Positions 1-5,172 are shown, numbered from the stretch's first letter. The stretch is 5,375 bases of DNA from Desulfuromonas sp. SDB (GCA_001412365.1 LKUE01000270.1:1-5375); one strand, 5' to 3'. Numbers and translations are program-made. Notes: generated by a model not told the origin, from the letters alone.

Positions 1-1
1 G

Positions 2-412
2 ATCAAATTTTTTATTAAGAGTAATTGGAAACAAGATCATATTATTAAGCTAAAAACAGAAACTGGTTTTATCAACGTTTCAACTCCGGAATTAACCGCT
101 TTTGATTTAGTTGGTTATCACAAGCAAATAGGAGGAATTAATCGGATTGTTCCTACAATTAAAAATCTTGCTGATGAAATTAAAGTCTCTCAGTTGTATA
201 AAGTAGGGCGATTTCAGAGTAGTCCAAATATCCAGCGGTTTGGATATATTCTCGATGAACTGGGCATAACAAATCTATCGAACTGTGTTTATAAATTAAT
301 AAAAAAAATAAAATTAAGAAAAGTAGTTTTATCACTATCTCATGAAAATAAATTTGGAATTTTAGATGATAAATGGAAAATAATAAAGAATACAGAAGTT
401 GAAAATTTATGA
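2..412 (+). CDS. abiEi: AbiEi-type antitoxin, C-terminal part (5' end outside window)
   Basis: An open frame enters from the left edge and runs 136 codons to TGA at 410-412, without an internal stop. The visible part is the C-terminal region of an AbiEi-type (COG5340-like) antitoxin and transcriptional regulator. It contains STPELTAFDLVGY (about visible residues 27-39) followed by GGINRIVPTIKNLADEI, then RFGYILDELG, and ends in the WKIIKNTEVEN tail usual for this family. In known AbiE systems AbiEi has an N-terminal winged helix that binds operator repeats and represses its own operon, and a C-terminal domain that counteracts the toxin. The winged helix and the promoter lie upstream of the window. 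The stop overlaps the next gene's start (ATGA), so the two are translationally coupled. A TTG at 194 is in frame but lies inside the conserved domain, so it is not the real start. Family assignment is from motif recognition only. Confidence 0.85.
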   Translation: MKFFIKSNWKQDHIIKLKTETGFINVSTPELTAFDLVGYHKQIGGINRIVPTIKNLADEIKVSQLYKVGRFQSSPNIQRFGYILDELGITNLSNCVYKLIKKIKLRKVVLSLSHENKFGILDDKWKIIKNTEVENL

Positions 413-1206
413 TATCTAGACGATATATTCTGGAATGGAAAAAGTATGCTTTTTGGCCAGAGGACTTCCAAGTTGAGCAGGATTTAATTTTGGAAAAAGT
501 TCTGATTGATTTATTCTCCAATGATTATCTCCAGAAATCTTTGGCATTTAGAGGAGGTACAGCTTTACATAAAATCTATCTGAAACCTCAGGTGAGATAT
601 TCAGAGGATATTGATTTGGTGCAAGTTAAATCAGAACCAATAAAAGAAACATTAAAGATTATTAGAAAAACTCTTGATTTTCTGGGTAGAAGACCGGTTA
701 TTAAACAAAAAAAAGATAATAATACAATTATTTACCGCTTTATGTCTGAGATACCTCCCCAGATAAAACTCAGGATTAAACTAGAAATTAACTGCAGAGA
801 ACATTTTTCGGTTTTGGGATATAAGGATATTAATTATGGTATTGATAATTCCTGGGTAGGTGAAACAGGTTTAGTAAAAACATATTATCCTGAAGAACTA
901 CTGGGAACTAAAATAATAGCTCTTTACCAGAGGAAAAAAGGAAGGGACTTGTTTGACCTTTATTATGCTCTGAAAAATCTTGATCTGGATTATAATAAAA
1001 TTATTGATTGCTATGGAAAATATATTAGTTTCTCAGTAAAAAATCCTCCCACAAAAAAACAAATTATCCGAAATATTGAAAAGAAGCTGTCTGATCCGGA
1101 TTTTGTAGGTGATATCTACGCTCTTTTACGTCCAGGAGTAGAATATAATCAGGAGGAAGCTTTTTACCTTGTAAAGGAAAAATTGTTGGATAGAATGACT
1201 TCTTGA
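409..1206 (+). CDS. abiEii: AbiEii/AbiGii-family nucleotidyltransferase toxin
   Basis: A complete 265-aa protein, a normal length for AbiEii toxins. It shows the family's nucleotidyltransferase motifs in order: FRGGTALHK (residues 47-55), RYSEDIDL (63-70, with the Asp-x-Asp metal pair D67 and D69), a KLEI strand near 124-127 that may supply a third acidic residue, and the family signature K168...R175..GRDLFDLYYAL ending near 188. All the usual catalytic residues seem present, so the gene looks intact. AbiEii is the toxin of type IV AbiE systems: a cytoplasmic nucleotidyltransferase, with some relatives shown to modify tRNA, causing growth arrest and phage resistance. The ATG at 409 overlaps the antitoxin stop (ATGA). 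No clear Shine-Dalgarno sequence precedes it, which fits expression by translational coupling. It ends 38 bases before the stop of the convergent gene, with no clear terminator between them. Confidence 0.93.
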   Translation: MISRRYILEWKKYAFWPEDFQVEQDLILEKVLIDLFSNDYLQKSLAFRGGTALHKIYLKPQVRYSEDIDLVQVKSEPIKETLKIIRKTLDFLGRRPVIKQKKDNNTIIYRFMSEIPPQIKLRIKLEINCREHFSVLGYKDINYGIDNSWVGETGLVKTYYPEELLGTKIIALYQRKKGRDLFDLYYALKNLDLDYNKIIDCYGKYISFSVKNPPTKKQIIRNIEKKLSDPDFVGDIYALLRPGVEYNQEEAFYLVKEKLLDRMTS

Positions 1207-1244
1207 TCAATCAGCATAGTTGAAAAAAAAATAACCAGTAAATC

Positions 1245-2612
1245 TCAATAATCAGTGCCGATGATCAGTATCAGGTTTACTTCCAATAATCCATCTTCAT
1301 TGTAGTAATAAAGGGGAATCCAGCCCTTGATTTCATTATCAGTATCATGTTCATGAATTTCAGCCTTAATCCAATTATCATCAATTTCAAAAGCTTCTAC
1401 TGAAGTCATCGGACCTATGGTATCGATGATATTAACAGAAGATTGATCCGGTTGGGAATAAACGGGAACTCCCTGTTCATTTACCGCTATGAACCAGTGG
1501 GGGGATACTTCCCCCAGATAAAGGTATATTCTCGATTTAAACCAGGGAGGGGAAAGTTCATGATTGGGAGTATCAATATAAGAATCAAATGCAGTATAGT
1601 AAAATATCTCTGAATCCATGTAGTAATCCTGGTAACTGAATCCGGAAGGTATCGGTTCAAAATTATTAAATTCCCAGATTATTCCGTAGGAAAACTCTAA
1701 ATTATTAAAATCTGCAAGTTGAGATATCTGTGGATTTTCCAGTCTGGATAAAAAATTTTCTAAATCTAAAGATCCATTTTCAATTTCCTCCGGTTCAGGC
1801 AGCAGAATCCCCAGATAATACTGCAGATCATCCCGGACAAAACTGGAATCCATGATCACCGAAATTTTTCCTTCTCCGATAGGTCCTTTCCAGGTAGCTC
1901 CGGTAAACAGGGGATAGGTTAACCGGAAGGTTTTCATCCCGTAATCGGAGGTCATTTCATATTCCTCGTGGTATTCGACCAATCTCTGCTGACCGGAGTT
2001 GAAACTCACCTCCCAGCAGGCAAGGGCTACTTTAGGCTGAATAAAATCAACTGAATAATCCGGATCAGAATACACATAATTTCTGAAGAATAAAAATTGA
2101 CTGGACTGGGGAAGACTGTCGTATACTGGATCAAGTTTATCCAGCACTTCATTCCATTGACCTGAATCAATATCGTCTGCTGGATAATATCCGTAAATTA
2201 GCTTAACTTCCACCGGTTGACCGTCCACCATCACTACCGGAGTAAATAAAGTGGAGTCAATTCCCTGACCGTAAACCCAGGGTACGGTAGGGGTTGCCGA
2301 TTCAACCGGTATTGCCATCAATACCCGATCAGCTTCACCGGTATTGGTGAATAAAAATGAGGAATATATATCCGCTTTGTAGATTTCGGTTTGTTCATCG
2401 CTGACCTCCCAGGCTTCTCTAACTAAGATATCTGTGGATATCAAGATCACCACTTCTTCAGCGGACATTTCAATACCGGGATGTTCAGTACCGCTGATCA
2501 TCAACGGGGATGCTCCGGAGGTTACCGAAGCCATATATCCGGCATCGGCAAAAATATAACCGGGGAAGGCAAATAATATAGCTGTTAAGATTAACCATGA
2601 ATTTCTATGCAC
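1245..2612 (-). CDS. Secreted DUF4424-like protein with C-terminal SH3-like domain
   Basis: A 455-aa exported protein with no assigned function. It starts at GTG (2612-2610), chosen because GGAGGT at 2624-2619 lies 6 bases upstream and a signal peptide follows at once. The signal peptide has H2-R3, a hydrophobic core at about 7-21 and likely cleavage after A24 (ADA|GY). The body resembles DUF4424: MSAEEVVILIS near 49-59, SSFLFTNTGEADRVLMAIP (84-102), and YPLFTGATWKGPIGEGKI (233-250). These proteins are thought to be beta-rich extracytoplasmic domains. Residues about 376-437 look like a bacterial SH3 domain (AVNEQGVPVYSQP, then DDNWIKAEI and KGWIPLYY), suggesting binding to cell wall or another surface ligand. 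I see no C-terminal anchor. The gene faces the AbiE module and points away from the 2872 operon. It is clearly richer in G+C than its neighbours (28 of 60 bases in 1921-1980, against 14 of 60 in 3661-3720). Confidence is high for an exported gene and moderate for the family. Confidence 0.85.
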   Translation of the reverse strand: MHRNSWLILTAILFAFPGYIFADAGYMASVTSGASPLMISGTEHPGIEMSAEEVVILISTDILVREAWEVSDEQTEIYKADIYSSFLFTNTGEADRVLMAIPVESATPTVPWVYGQGIDSTLFTPVVMVDGQPVEVKLIYGYYPADDIDSGQWNEVLDKLDPVYDSLPQSSQFLFFRNYVYSDPDYSVDFIQPKVALACWEVSFNSGQQRLVEYHEEYEMTSDYGMKTFRLTYPLFTGATWKGPIGEGKISVIMDSSFVRDDLQYYLGILLPEPEEIENGSLDLENFLSRLENPQISQLADFNNLEFSYGIIWEFNNFEPIPSGFSYQDYYMDSEIFYYTAFDSYIDTPNHELSPPWFKSRIYLYLGEVSPHWFIAVNEQGVPVYSQPDQSSVNIIDTIGPMTSVEAFEIDDNWIKAEIHEHDTDNEIKGWIPLYYYNEDGLLEVNLILIIGTDY

Positions 2613-2618
2613 AGTTCT

Positions 2619-2624
2619 ACCTCC
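2619..2624 (-). promoter_or_regulatory. Ribosome binding site of the secreted protein gene
   Basis: Read on the minus strand this is GGAGGT, followed by 6 bases (AGAACT) and then GTG. It is a near-ideal Shine-Dalgarno sequence and fixes the GTG at 2612 as the start. I could not find a convincing -35/-10 pair further upstream; TATAAA at about 2645-2640 (minus strand) is the only passable -10. Confidence 0.8.
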
Positions 2625-2631
2625 AGGGGTA

Positions 2632-2660
2632 ATTTATTTATATTCAGGGAGTAAATAAAT
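2632..2660. repeat. 9-bp inverted repeat upstream of the secreted protein gene
   Basis: ATTTATTTA at 2632-2640 is exactly inverted as TAAATAAAT at 2652-2660, with 11 bases between. It lies 20-48 bases upstream of the GTG start on the minus strand, so it would fall in the promoter or 5' leader of that gene. It contains only A and T, so chance is a real possibility. An operator is the simplest functional reading. Confidence 0.35.
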
Positions 2661-2705
2661 ATTTTGGTCATCTGATTCTTTTTTTATCCTATAATGAAAA
2701 CATAA

Positions 2706-2807
2706 TTTATTTTCATACATAAACTTTAATTAAACAAGAGATATTAAGTACTTCAGATTATTCTGGTAAATACAGATACATTAAAAATAAGTTTATATGA
2801 AAATAAA
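2706..2807. repeat. Pair of inverted near-identical 19-21 bp sites
   Basis: TTTATTTTCATA at 2706-2717, two extra bases, then TAAACTT at 2720-2726 is repeated in inverse orientation at 2789-2807 (AAGTTTA followed by TATGAAAATAAA). That gives 19 matching bases with one 2-base gap. The right-hand copy is itself partly palindromic, AAGTTTAT at 2789-2796 against ATAAACTT at 2803-2810. The pair lies between the divergent genes and just upstream of the candidate promoter at 2809. Regulator binding sites or the remnant of a small inverted-repeat element are both possible. Confidence 0.5.
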
Positions 2808-2808
2808 C

Positions 2809-2836
2809 TTGACTAATTAATATTTTATTATATATT
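2809..2836 (+). promoter_or_regulatory. Candidate sigma-A-type promoter of the nucleotidyltransferase operon
   Basis: TTGACT at 2809-2814 and TATATT at 2831-2836 are separated by 16 bases. The -35 box differs from consensus at one base and the -10 at one base. The -10 runs into the left arm of the palindrome at 2833-2865, and transcription would start around 2843, inside that arm. A bound repressor there would block RNA polymerase. A perfect TATAAT at 2690-2695 on the same strand lacks a well-spaced -35 and is a weaker alternative. Confidence 0.6.
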
Positions 2837-2865
2837 AATAGTAGTCATTATGACTACTATTAATA
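2833..2865. promoter_or_regulatory. Perfect 15-bp inverted repeat, probable operator
   Basis: TATTAATAGTAGTCA at 2833-2847 is exactly inverted as TGACTACTATTAATA at 2851-2865, around a TTA centre. It overlaps the candidate -10 and start site and ends 6 bases before the ATG at 2872. No Shine-Dalgarno sequence fits in the remaining gap. The likely reading is an operator for a dimeric winged-helix regulator, with the protein encoded at 3446 the obvious candidate. AbiE-type antitoxins also bind inverted repeats in their own promoters. If transcription starts further upstream, the same sequence would form a hairpin over the translation start. Confidence 0.7.
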
Positions 2866-2871
2866 AACATT

Positions 2872-3471
2872 ATGAATAATGAAATTGACAAAATAAAACT
2901 GGATAAAGCATTTGAATTGCTTAATTTCCGTTTAACTGAAAATAAGTCTGATCTAGTAGAAATTGTGGTATGCGGTGGCTCAGCATTGATTTACACAGGA
3001 TTAATTACAAGAACTACTAAAGATGTTGATATAGTTGCATTAATGAAGAAAGGTATTCTTTCTTCTCCTGATCCCCTGCCGGATGTATTGATAAAATCTT
3101 TTCAGGAAGTTGCTGAAGATTTGGGATTAGATGATAACTGGATTAACAATGCAGTTAGCAGAGGTGAAGGAGGATTATTTCAATTAGGTTTACCTGATTA
3201 TTTCCAGCAAAGATTGATAAGCAGAGACTATGGTGAAAAACTAAAAGTTCATTTTATTAGTAGAATTGATCAGATTTATTTCAAGTTATATGCTTCAGTT
3301 GACCGAGGGGGATATCATATTAATGATCTGTTAAAACTCGAACCTAATGATGATGAATTGCTAGCAGCATCAAGATGGGTGATTACCCATGATGTATCGT
3401 TAGAGTTTTTAAATTTATTAAAAAATTTTCTTGTAATGATTGGTTATGAAAAAGTATCTGGAAAATTATAA
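2872..3471 (+). CDS. DUF6036-like nucleotidyltransferase, possible toxin or antitoxin
   Basis: A complete 199-aa protein with a nucleotidyltransferase signature: VVCGGSALIYTG (residues 32-43), then TRTTKDVDIVAL (46-57), with D51 and D53 as the metal-binding Asp pair. RIDQIYFKLYASVDRGG (131-147) and HINDLLKL (149-156) form a C-terminal signature typical of DUF6036 proteins. This parallels the K...R...RDxxDL block of the AbiEii protein encoded at 409, so both belong to the same broad superfamily. Function is inferred: transfer of a nucleotide to RNA or protein, as a toxin or as a modifying antitoxin. The start is fixed: an in-frame TGA lies at 2851-2853, and the only ATG before the GGS motif is at 2872. 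There is no Shine-Dalgarno sequence. The palindrome at 2833-2865 precedes it, and the next gene overlaps its 3' end by 26 bases, so the two form an operon. Confidence 0.85.
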   Translation: MNNEIDKIKLDKAFELLNFRLTENKSDLVEIVVCGGSALIYTGLITRTTKDVDIVALMKKGILSSPDPLPDVLIKSFQEVAEDLGLDDNWINNAVSRGEGGLFQLGLPDYFQQRLISRDYGEKLKVHFISRIDQIYFKLYASVDRGGYHINDLLKLEPNDDELLAASRWVITHDVSLEFLNLLKNFLVMIGYEKVSGKL

Positions 3472-4477
3472 ACAAAAATATAAGCAGCAATTGCTGAATC
3501 TTCTGTGGAAACAGTGGAATTCGTTGGGAATTTCCGGATATGGTGAAAAATGGAGTAATTCAGTTATTGACCTGGAAGCCCTCCTGCTTTTTTCAAGCAC
3601 AGTATCCCGGTATGATCCAAGATTATTTGATGGGATTATTGAGTGGGTGTATAAATATGAAAATTTAATAAACATCCAACGACTGAACAATATCCAAAAT
3701 ATCAAAAATTTTCCTAATACCAGAATAATCAGCGCAATTGCTTTTAAAGTTAAGAATTCAGTTAATACTCTGAAATGGGATAAGTTAACTAAATTTGATG
3801 AGGATAAGGTTACTGAATCAGAAAATTTGTTTTTCCTCCCTGATAATAAACCATTGCCAGTTTTAGGAGAGAAAGATAAAGCATTTTTGAAATACAAGTT
3901 AATAAGAAATAAATATATTCACCAGGATGTGGTTAAAGATGCACTGGCTGTGAATAATGAAAATTTGATATTGAGACTTAGATCCTTCTTGGGATTAAAT
4001 TCCAGGTGTGAGATTATTCTGTACCTGCTTATTAATAATCAAGGTTCTCCCCGGGAGATAGCCCGGGAGTGTTATTATTATCCCGCAACAATTAGCAAAA
4101 CGTTGAATGAGATGTCTTTGTCTTCATTTATTGTTTCTGAAGTTAAAGGGAGAAAAAAATCGTATTCATTTAGCAATGATGAGTGGGTTAATTTATTGAT
4201 TTCAGGTAATGATGGCTTAAGGTGGATTAATTGGAGTAATATTTTTAAATTTTTTGAAATTTTTTGGACCTTTTTGTTCTCTGAGCATCTAAATTCTTAT
4301 AATGAAGAACAGTTATCCTCGGTACTTAGAAGGTTGATATTGGAAAAGATGATCTCGGAAATTAATAATTCAGGCTTGGATGATAAGATACATAAAAGAT
4401 TACTTCCTCTAGGAATTGATTTAATTCCCTATTTTATCGAAAAGATGAAGAAAATAATAAGTTGTCTGTGTTTATAA
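3446..4477 (+). CDS. Winged-helix protein paired with the DUF6036-like nucleotidyltransferase
   Basis: A 343-aa protein, mostly predicted helical, with no signal peptide. ATG at 3446 is preferred; an in-frame TTG at 3440 would add two residues. Either start overlaps the nucleotidyltransferase gene, which indicates coupled translation. The N-terminal part contains WNSLGISGYGEKWSNSVID and LEALLLFSS, then YDPRLFDGIIEWV (about residues 56-68). I associate this pattern with proteins found next to DUF6036 enzymes. Residues about 186-244 form an ArsR/MarR-like winged helix: EIILYLLINNQGSPREIAREC, a recognition helix around YYYPATISKTLNEM, and a basic wing VKGRKKSYSFS. It is probably the DNA-binding partner, controlling the operon from the palindrome at 2833-2865 and perhaps neutralising the enzyme. 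RNKYIH at residues 154-159 resembles a HEPN RX4H motif, perhaps by chance. The gene is very AT-rich. The winged helix is fairly sure; the antitoxin role is inferred. Confidence 0.8.
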   Translation: MKKYLENYKQKYKQQLLNLLWKQWNSLGISGYGEKWSNSVIDLEALLLFSSTVSRYDPRLFDGIIEWVYKYENLINIQRLNNIQNIKNFPNTRIISAIAFKVKNSVNTLKWDKLTKFDEDKVTESENLFFLPDNKPLPVLGEKDKAFLKYKLIRNKYIHQDVVKDALAVNNENLILRLRSFLGLNSRCEIILYLLINNQGSPREIARECYYYPATISKTLNEMSLSSFIVSEVKGRKKSYSFSNDEWVNLLISGNDGLRWINWSNIFKFFEIFWTFLFSEHLNSYNEEQLSSVLRRLILEKMISEINNSGLDDKIHKRLLPLGIDLIPYFIEKMKKIISCLCL

Positions 4478-4508
4478 ATAAATAATTGTCTTAATTCCCC
4501 TAAACAGT

Positions 4509-4523
4509 AAGTTTATATAACTT
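4509..4523. repeat. Short palindrome sharing a half-site with 2789-2810
   Basis: AAGTT at 4509-4513 is inverted as AACTT at 4519-4523. The left half, with its flank (TAAGTTTATAT, 4508-4518), matches 2788-2798 upstream of the nucleotidyltransferase operon base for base. It may be a shared regulator site, but an 11-base match in DNA this AT-rich can arise by chance. Confidence 0.3.
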
Positions 4524-4560
4524 GATAATATCTTCAATTAAAGATTCTAAACAAGATTGT

Positions 4561-4613
4561 ATATTAAAATTTAATATTGATTTTCAAGATTTTTGAAACA
4601 AAAAGTTTTGTTT
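4561..4613. repeat. Three tandem AT-rich palindromes in the micropeptide leader region
   Basis: Three inverted repeats follow one another. ATATTAAA/TTTAATAT lies at 4561-4577 with one central base. TTTCAA/TTGAAA lies at 4582-4598 with five central bases. AAACAAAA/TTTTGTTT lies at 4596-4613 with two central bases. The last two share three bases, so only one could form at a time. No T-run follows in the right place for a terminator. Operators, or alternative RNA structures in a leader transcript, are possible. Low sequence complexity limits confidence. Confidence 0.45.
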
Positions 4614-4615
4614 GA

Positions 4616-4652
4616 TGTCTATTAAATTATACAAGTGTTAATTTGATAGACA
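4616..4652 (+). promoter_or_regulatory. 14-bp inverted repeat/hairpin upstream of micropeptide genes
   Basis: TGTCTATTAAATTA at 4616-4629 pairs with TAATTTGATAGACA at 4639-4652. Thirteen of 14 positions are Watson-Crick pairs and the remaining one is G-U in RNA, with a 9-base loop. The right arm contains the candidate -35 box TTGATA (4643-4648). This position fits an operator better than a terminator, and no T-tract follows. Confidence 0.5.
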
Positions 4653-4670
4653 AAGCAAAGAAAATATTTA
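4643..4670 (+). promoter_or_regulatory. Candidate promoter of the micropeptide array
   Basis: TTGATA at 4643-4648 and TATTTA at 4665-4670 are 16 bases apart. The -35 box has one mismatch to consensus and the -10 two. Transcription would begin close to the ribosome binding site at 4672-4678, leaving a very short leader. The -35 overlaps the right arm of the hairpin at 4616-4652, so a protein bound there could shut the promoter. Confidence 0.4.
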
Positions 4671-4685
4671 GAAAGGGGTAAAATA

Positions 4686-4796
4686 ATGTACCGTAAAGTG
4701 ATCACCAAGAAGAAAATTTCCCGGATCAGAGATATCCAGGAAAGAAACAACCGTGATTGTTTCAGTGTATTCAACTGGTCTAAAGCAGTAGTGTAG
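4686..4796 (+). CDS. Basic micropeptide 1 (36 aa), function unknown
   Basis: ATG at 4686 follows AAAGGGG (4672-4678) by 7 bases and opens a 36-codon frame ending TAG at 4794-4796. The peptide begins MYRKVITKKKISRIRDI and ends in FSVFNWSKAVV. It is strongly basic (about ten Lys/Arg against three Asp/Glu), has a single Cys (C25), and shows no signal peptide or membrane segment. I recognise no family. Support comes from the strong ribosome binding site, a plausible promoter just upstream, and two similar small frames directly downstream. It could be a nucleic-acid-binding peptide, a small regulator or a type I-like toxin; nothing in the sequence decides between these. Confidence 0.5.
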   Translation: MYRKVITKKKISRIRDIQERNNRDCFSVFNWSKAVV

Positions 4797-4818
4797 AGAA
4801 AAGAAAAGGGGGGTGTGT

Positions 4819-4920
4819 ATGAGAGTTACTAATAAAAGAAAAAAGAGGGTGAAAACAGCAATGACCAGAAGGGGATTAATTCAAATTACCATAGAACAAG
4901 GGGGTAAAAATGAAGCATAA
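4819..4920 (+). CDS. Basic micropeptide 2 (33 aa), function unknown
   Basis: ATG at 4819 lies 5 bases after an AAGGGGGG tract (4806-4813) and opens 33 codons ending TAA at 4918-4920. The peptide starts MRVTNKRKKRVKTAMTRRG and continues LIQITIEQGGKNEA. The first 18 residues contain nine Lys/Arg and no acid, and the rest is a short beta-like stretch with an acidic tail. An internal ATG at 4861 would give a 19-residue form but has only a weak ribosome binding site. The gene starts 22 bases after micropeptide 1 and its end overlaps the start of micropeptide 3. No family is recognised. Confidence 0.5.
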   Translation: MRVTNKRKKRVKTAMTRRGLIQITIEQGGKNEA

Positions 4921-5032
4921 GCATCATTACCAGAGTTTAACATCGTCTAAGGAGACTAGAGTTAAAAAGGAGAGTAAGAAGATCGCTAAGAGGATTAAGG
5001 ACTATTCTGATTTTATATTTTGGTGGATATAA
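4910..5032 (+). CDS. Basic micropeptide 3 (40 aa) with aromatic C-terminus
   Basis: ATG at 4910 lies 5 bases after AAGGGGG (4898-4904) and 40 codons run to TAA at 5030-5032. The start overlaps the end of micropeptide 2 by 11 bases, and its ribosome binding site lies inside that gene, a coupled-operon layout. An in-frame TAG at 4892-4894 rules out an upstream start. The peptide begins MKHKHHYQSL, has a Lys/Arg-rich helix-prone centre (RVKKESKKIAKRIKDY) and ends in DFIFWWI. A basic amphipathic helix with a hydrophobic aromatic tail suggests membrane or nucleic-acid contact, as in some small toxins or antimicrobial peptides. That is inference only. Confidence 0.5.
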   Translation: MKHKHHYQSLTSSKETRVKKESKKIAKRIKDYSDFIFWWI

Positions 5033-5044
5033 GAATTTGAAATG

Positions 5045-5064
5045 AACCACAGATAAACACAGTG
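5045..5064 (+). repeat. Dispersed repeat, copy 1 (CCACAGATAAACACAG type)
   Basis: AACCACAGATAAACACAGTG closely matches AACCACAGATGAACACGGA at 5292-5310. Motifs of the form CCACAGATGAACACAGAT are known as widespread degenerate intergenic repeats in many bacterial genomes. Their origin and role are not established. Confidence 0.6.
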
Positions 5065-5107
5065 CCCCGCCCATCTTATCCACACCCAACACAGAGTACA
5101 CCACCCA

Positions 5108-5167
5108 TCACCGGGAAGACTGGAACGCAGATGATAGGATGACAGGATTTAAAGGATAAGAAAAAGA
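5108..5167 (+). repeat. Dispersed repeat, degenerate related segment
   Basis: The stretch contains ACGCAGATGATAGGATGACA (from 5115) followed by GGATTTAAAGGATAAGAAAA. It matches the general pattern of the same dispersed repeat group, in which CGCAGATGACACGGATGACAGGAT blocks are followed by GGATAAGAAAAAGAAT. I base this on recalled patterns, not on an alignment. Confidence 0.45.
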
Positions 5168-5172
5168 ATAGA

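Noticed and set aside
180-521. 113-codon minus-strand frame opposite the AbiEi/AbiEii junction
   Set aside because: It lies antisense to two confidently recognised genes, has low-complexity hydrophobic content typical of AT-rich shadows, and has no ribosome binding site.
550-556. AGGAGGT-like sequence within the AbiEii gene as an internal ribosome binding site
   Set aside because: It encodes the Gly-Gly of the GGT motif, and no usable start codon follows at the right distance.
3466-3897. 143-codon minus-strand frame inside the winged-helix gene
   Set aside because: It is wholly antisense to a gene in an overlapping operon, has no recognisable motif, and its start is unsupported.
4049-4069. 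Repeated CCCGGGAG octamer in the winged-helix gene
   Set aside because: It encodes the PRE and ARE residues of the helix-turn-helix, and both copies follow the reading frame, so coding constraint explains it.
4686-5032. One decayed gene of about 110 codons split by frameshifts, instead of three micropeptides
   Set aside because: Each segment has its own ATG at good distance from a strong ribosome binding site, and the third overlaps the second. A broken gene would not be expected to have these. It is not fully excluded.
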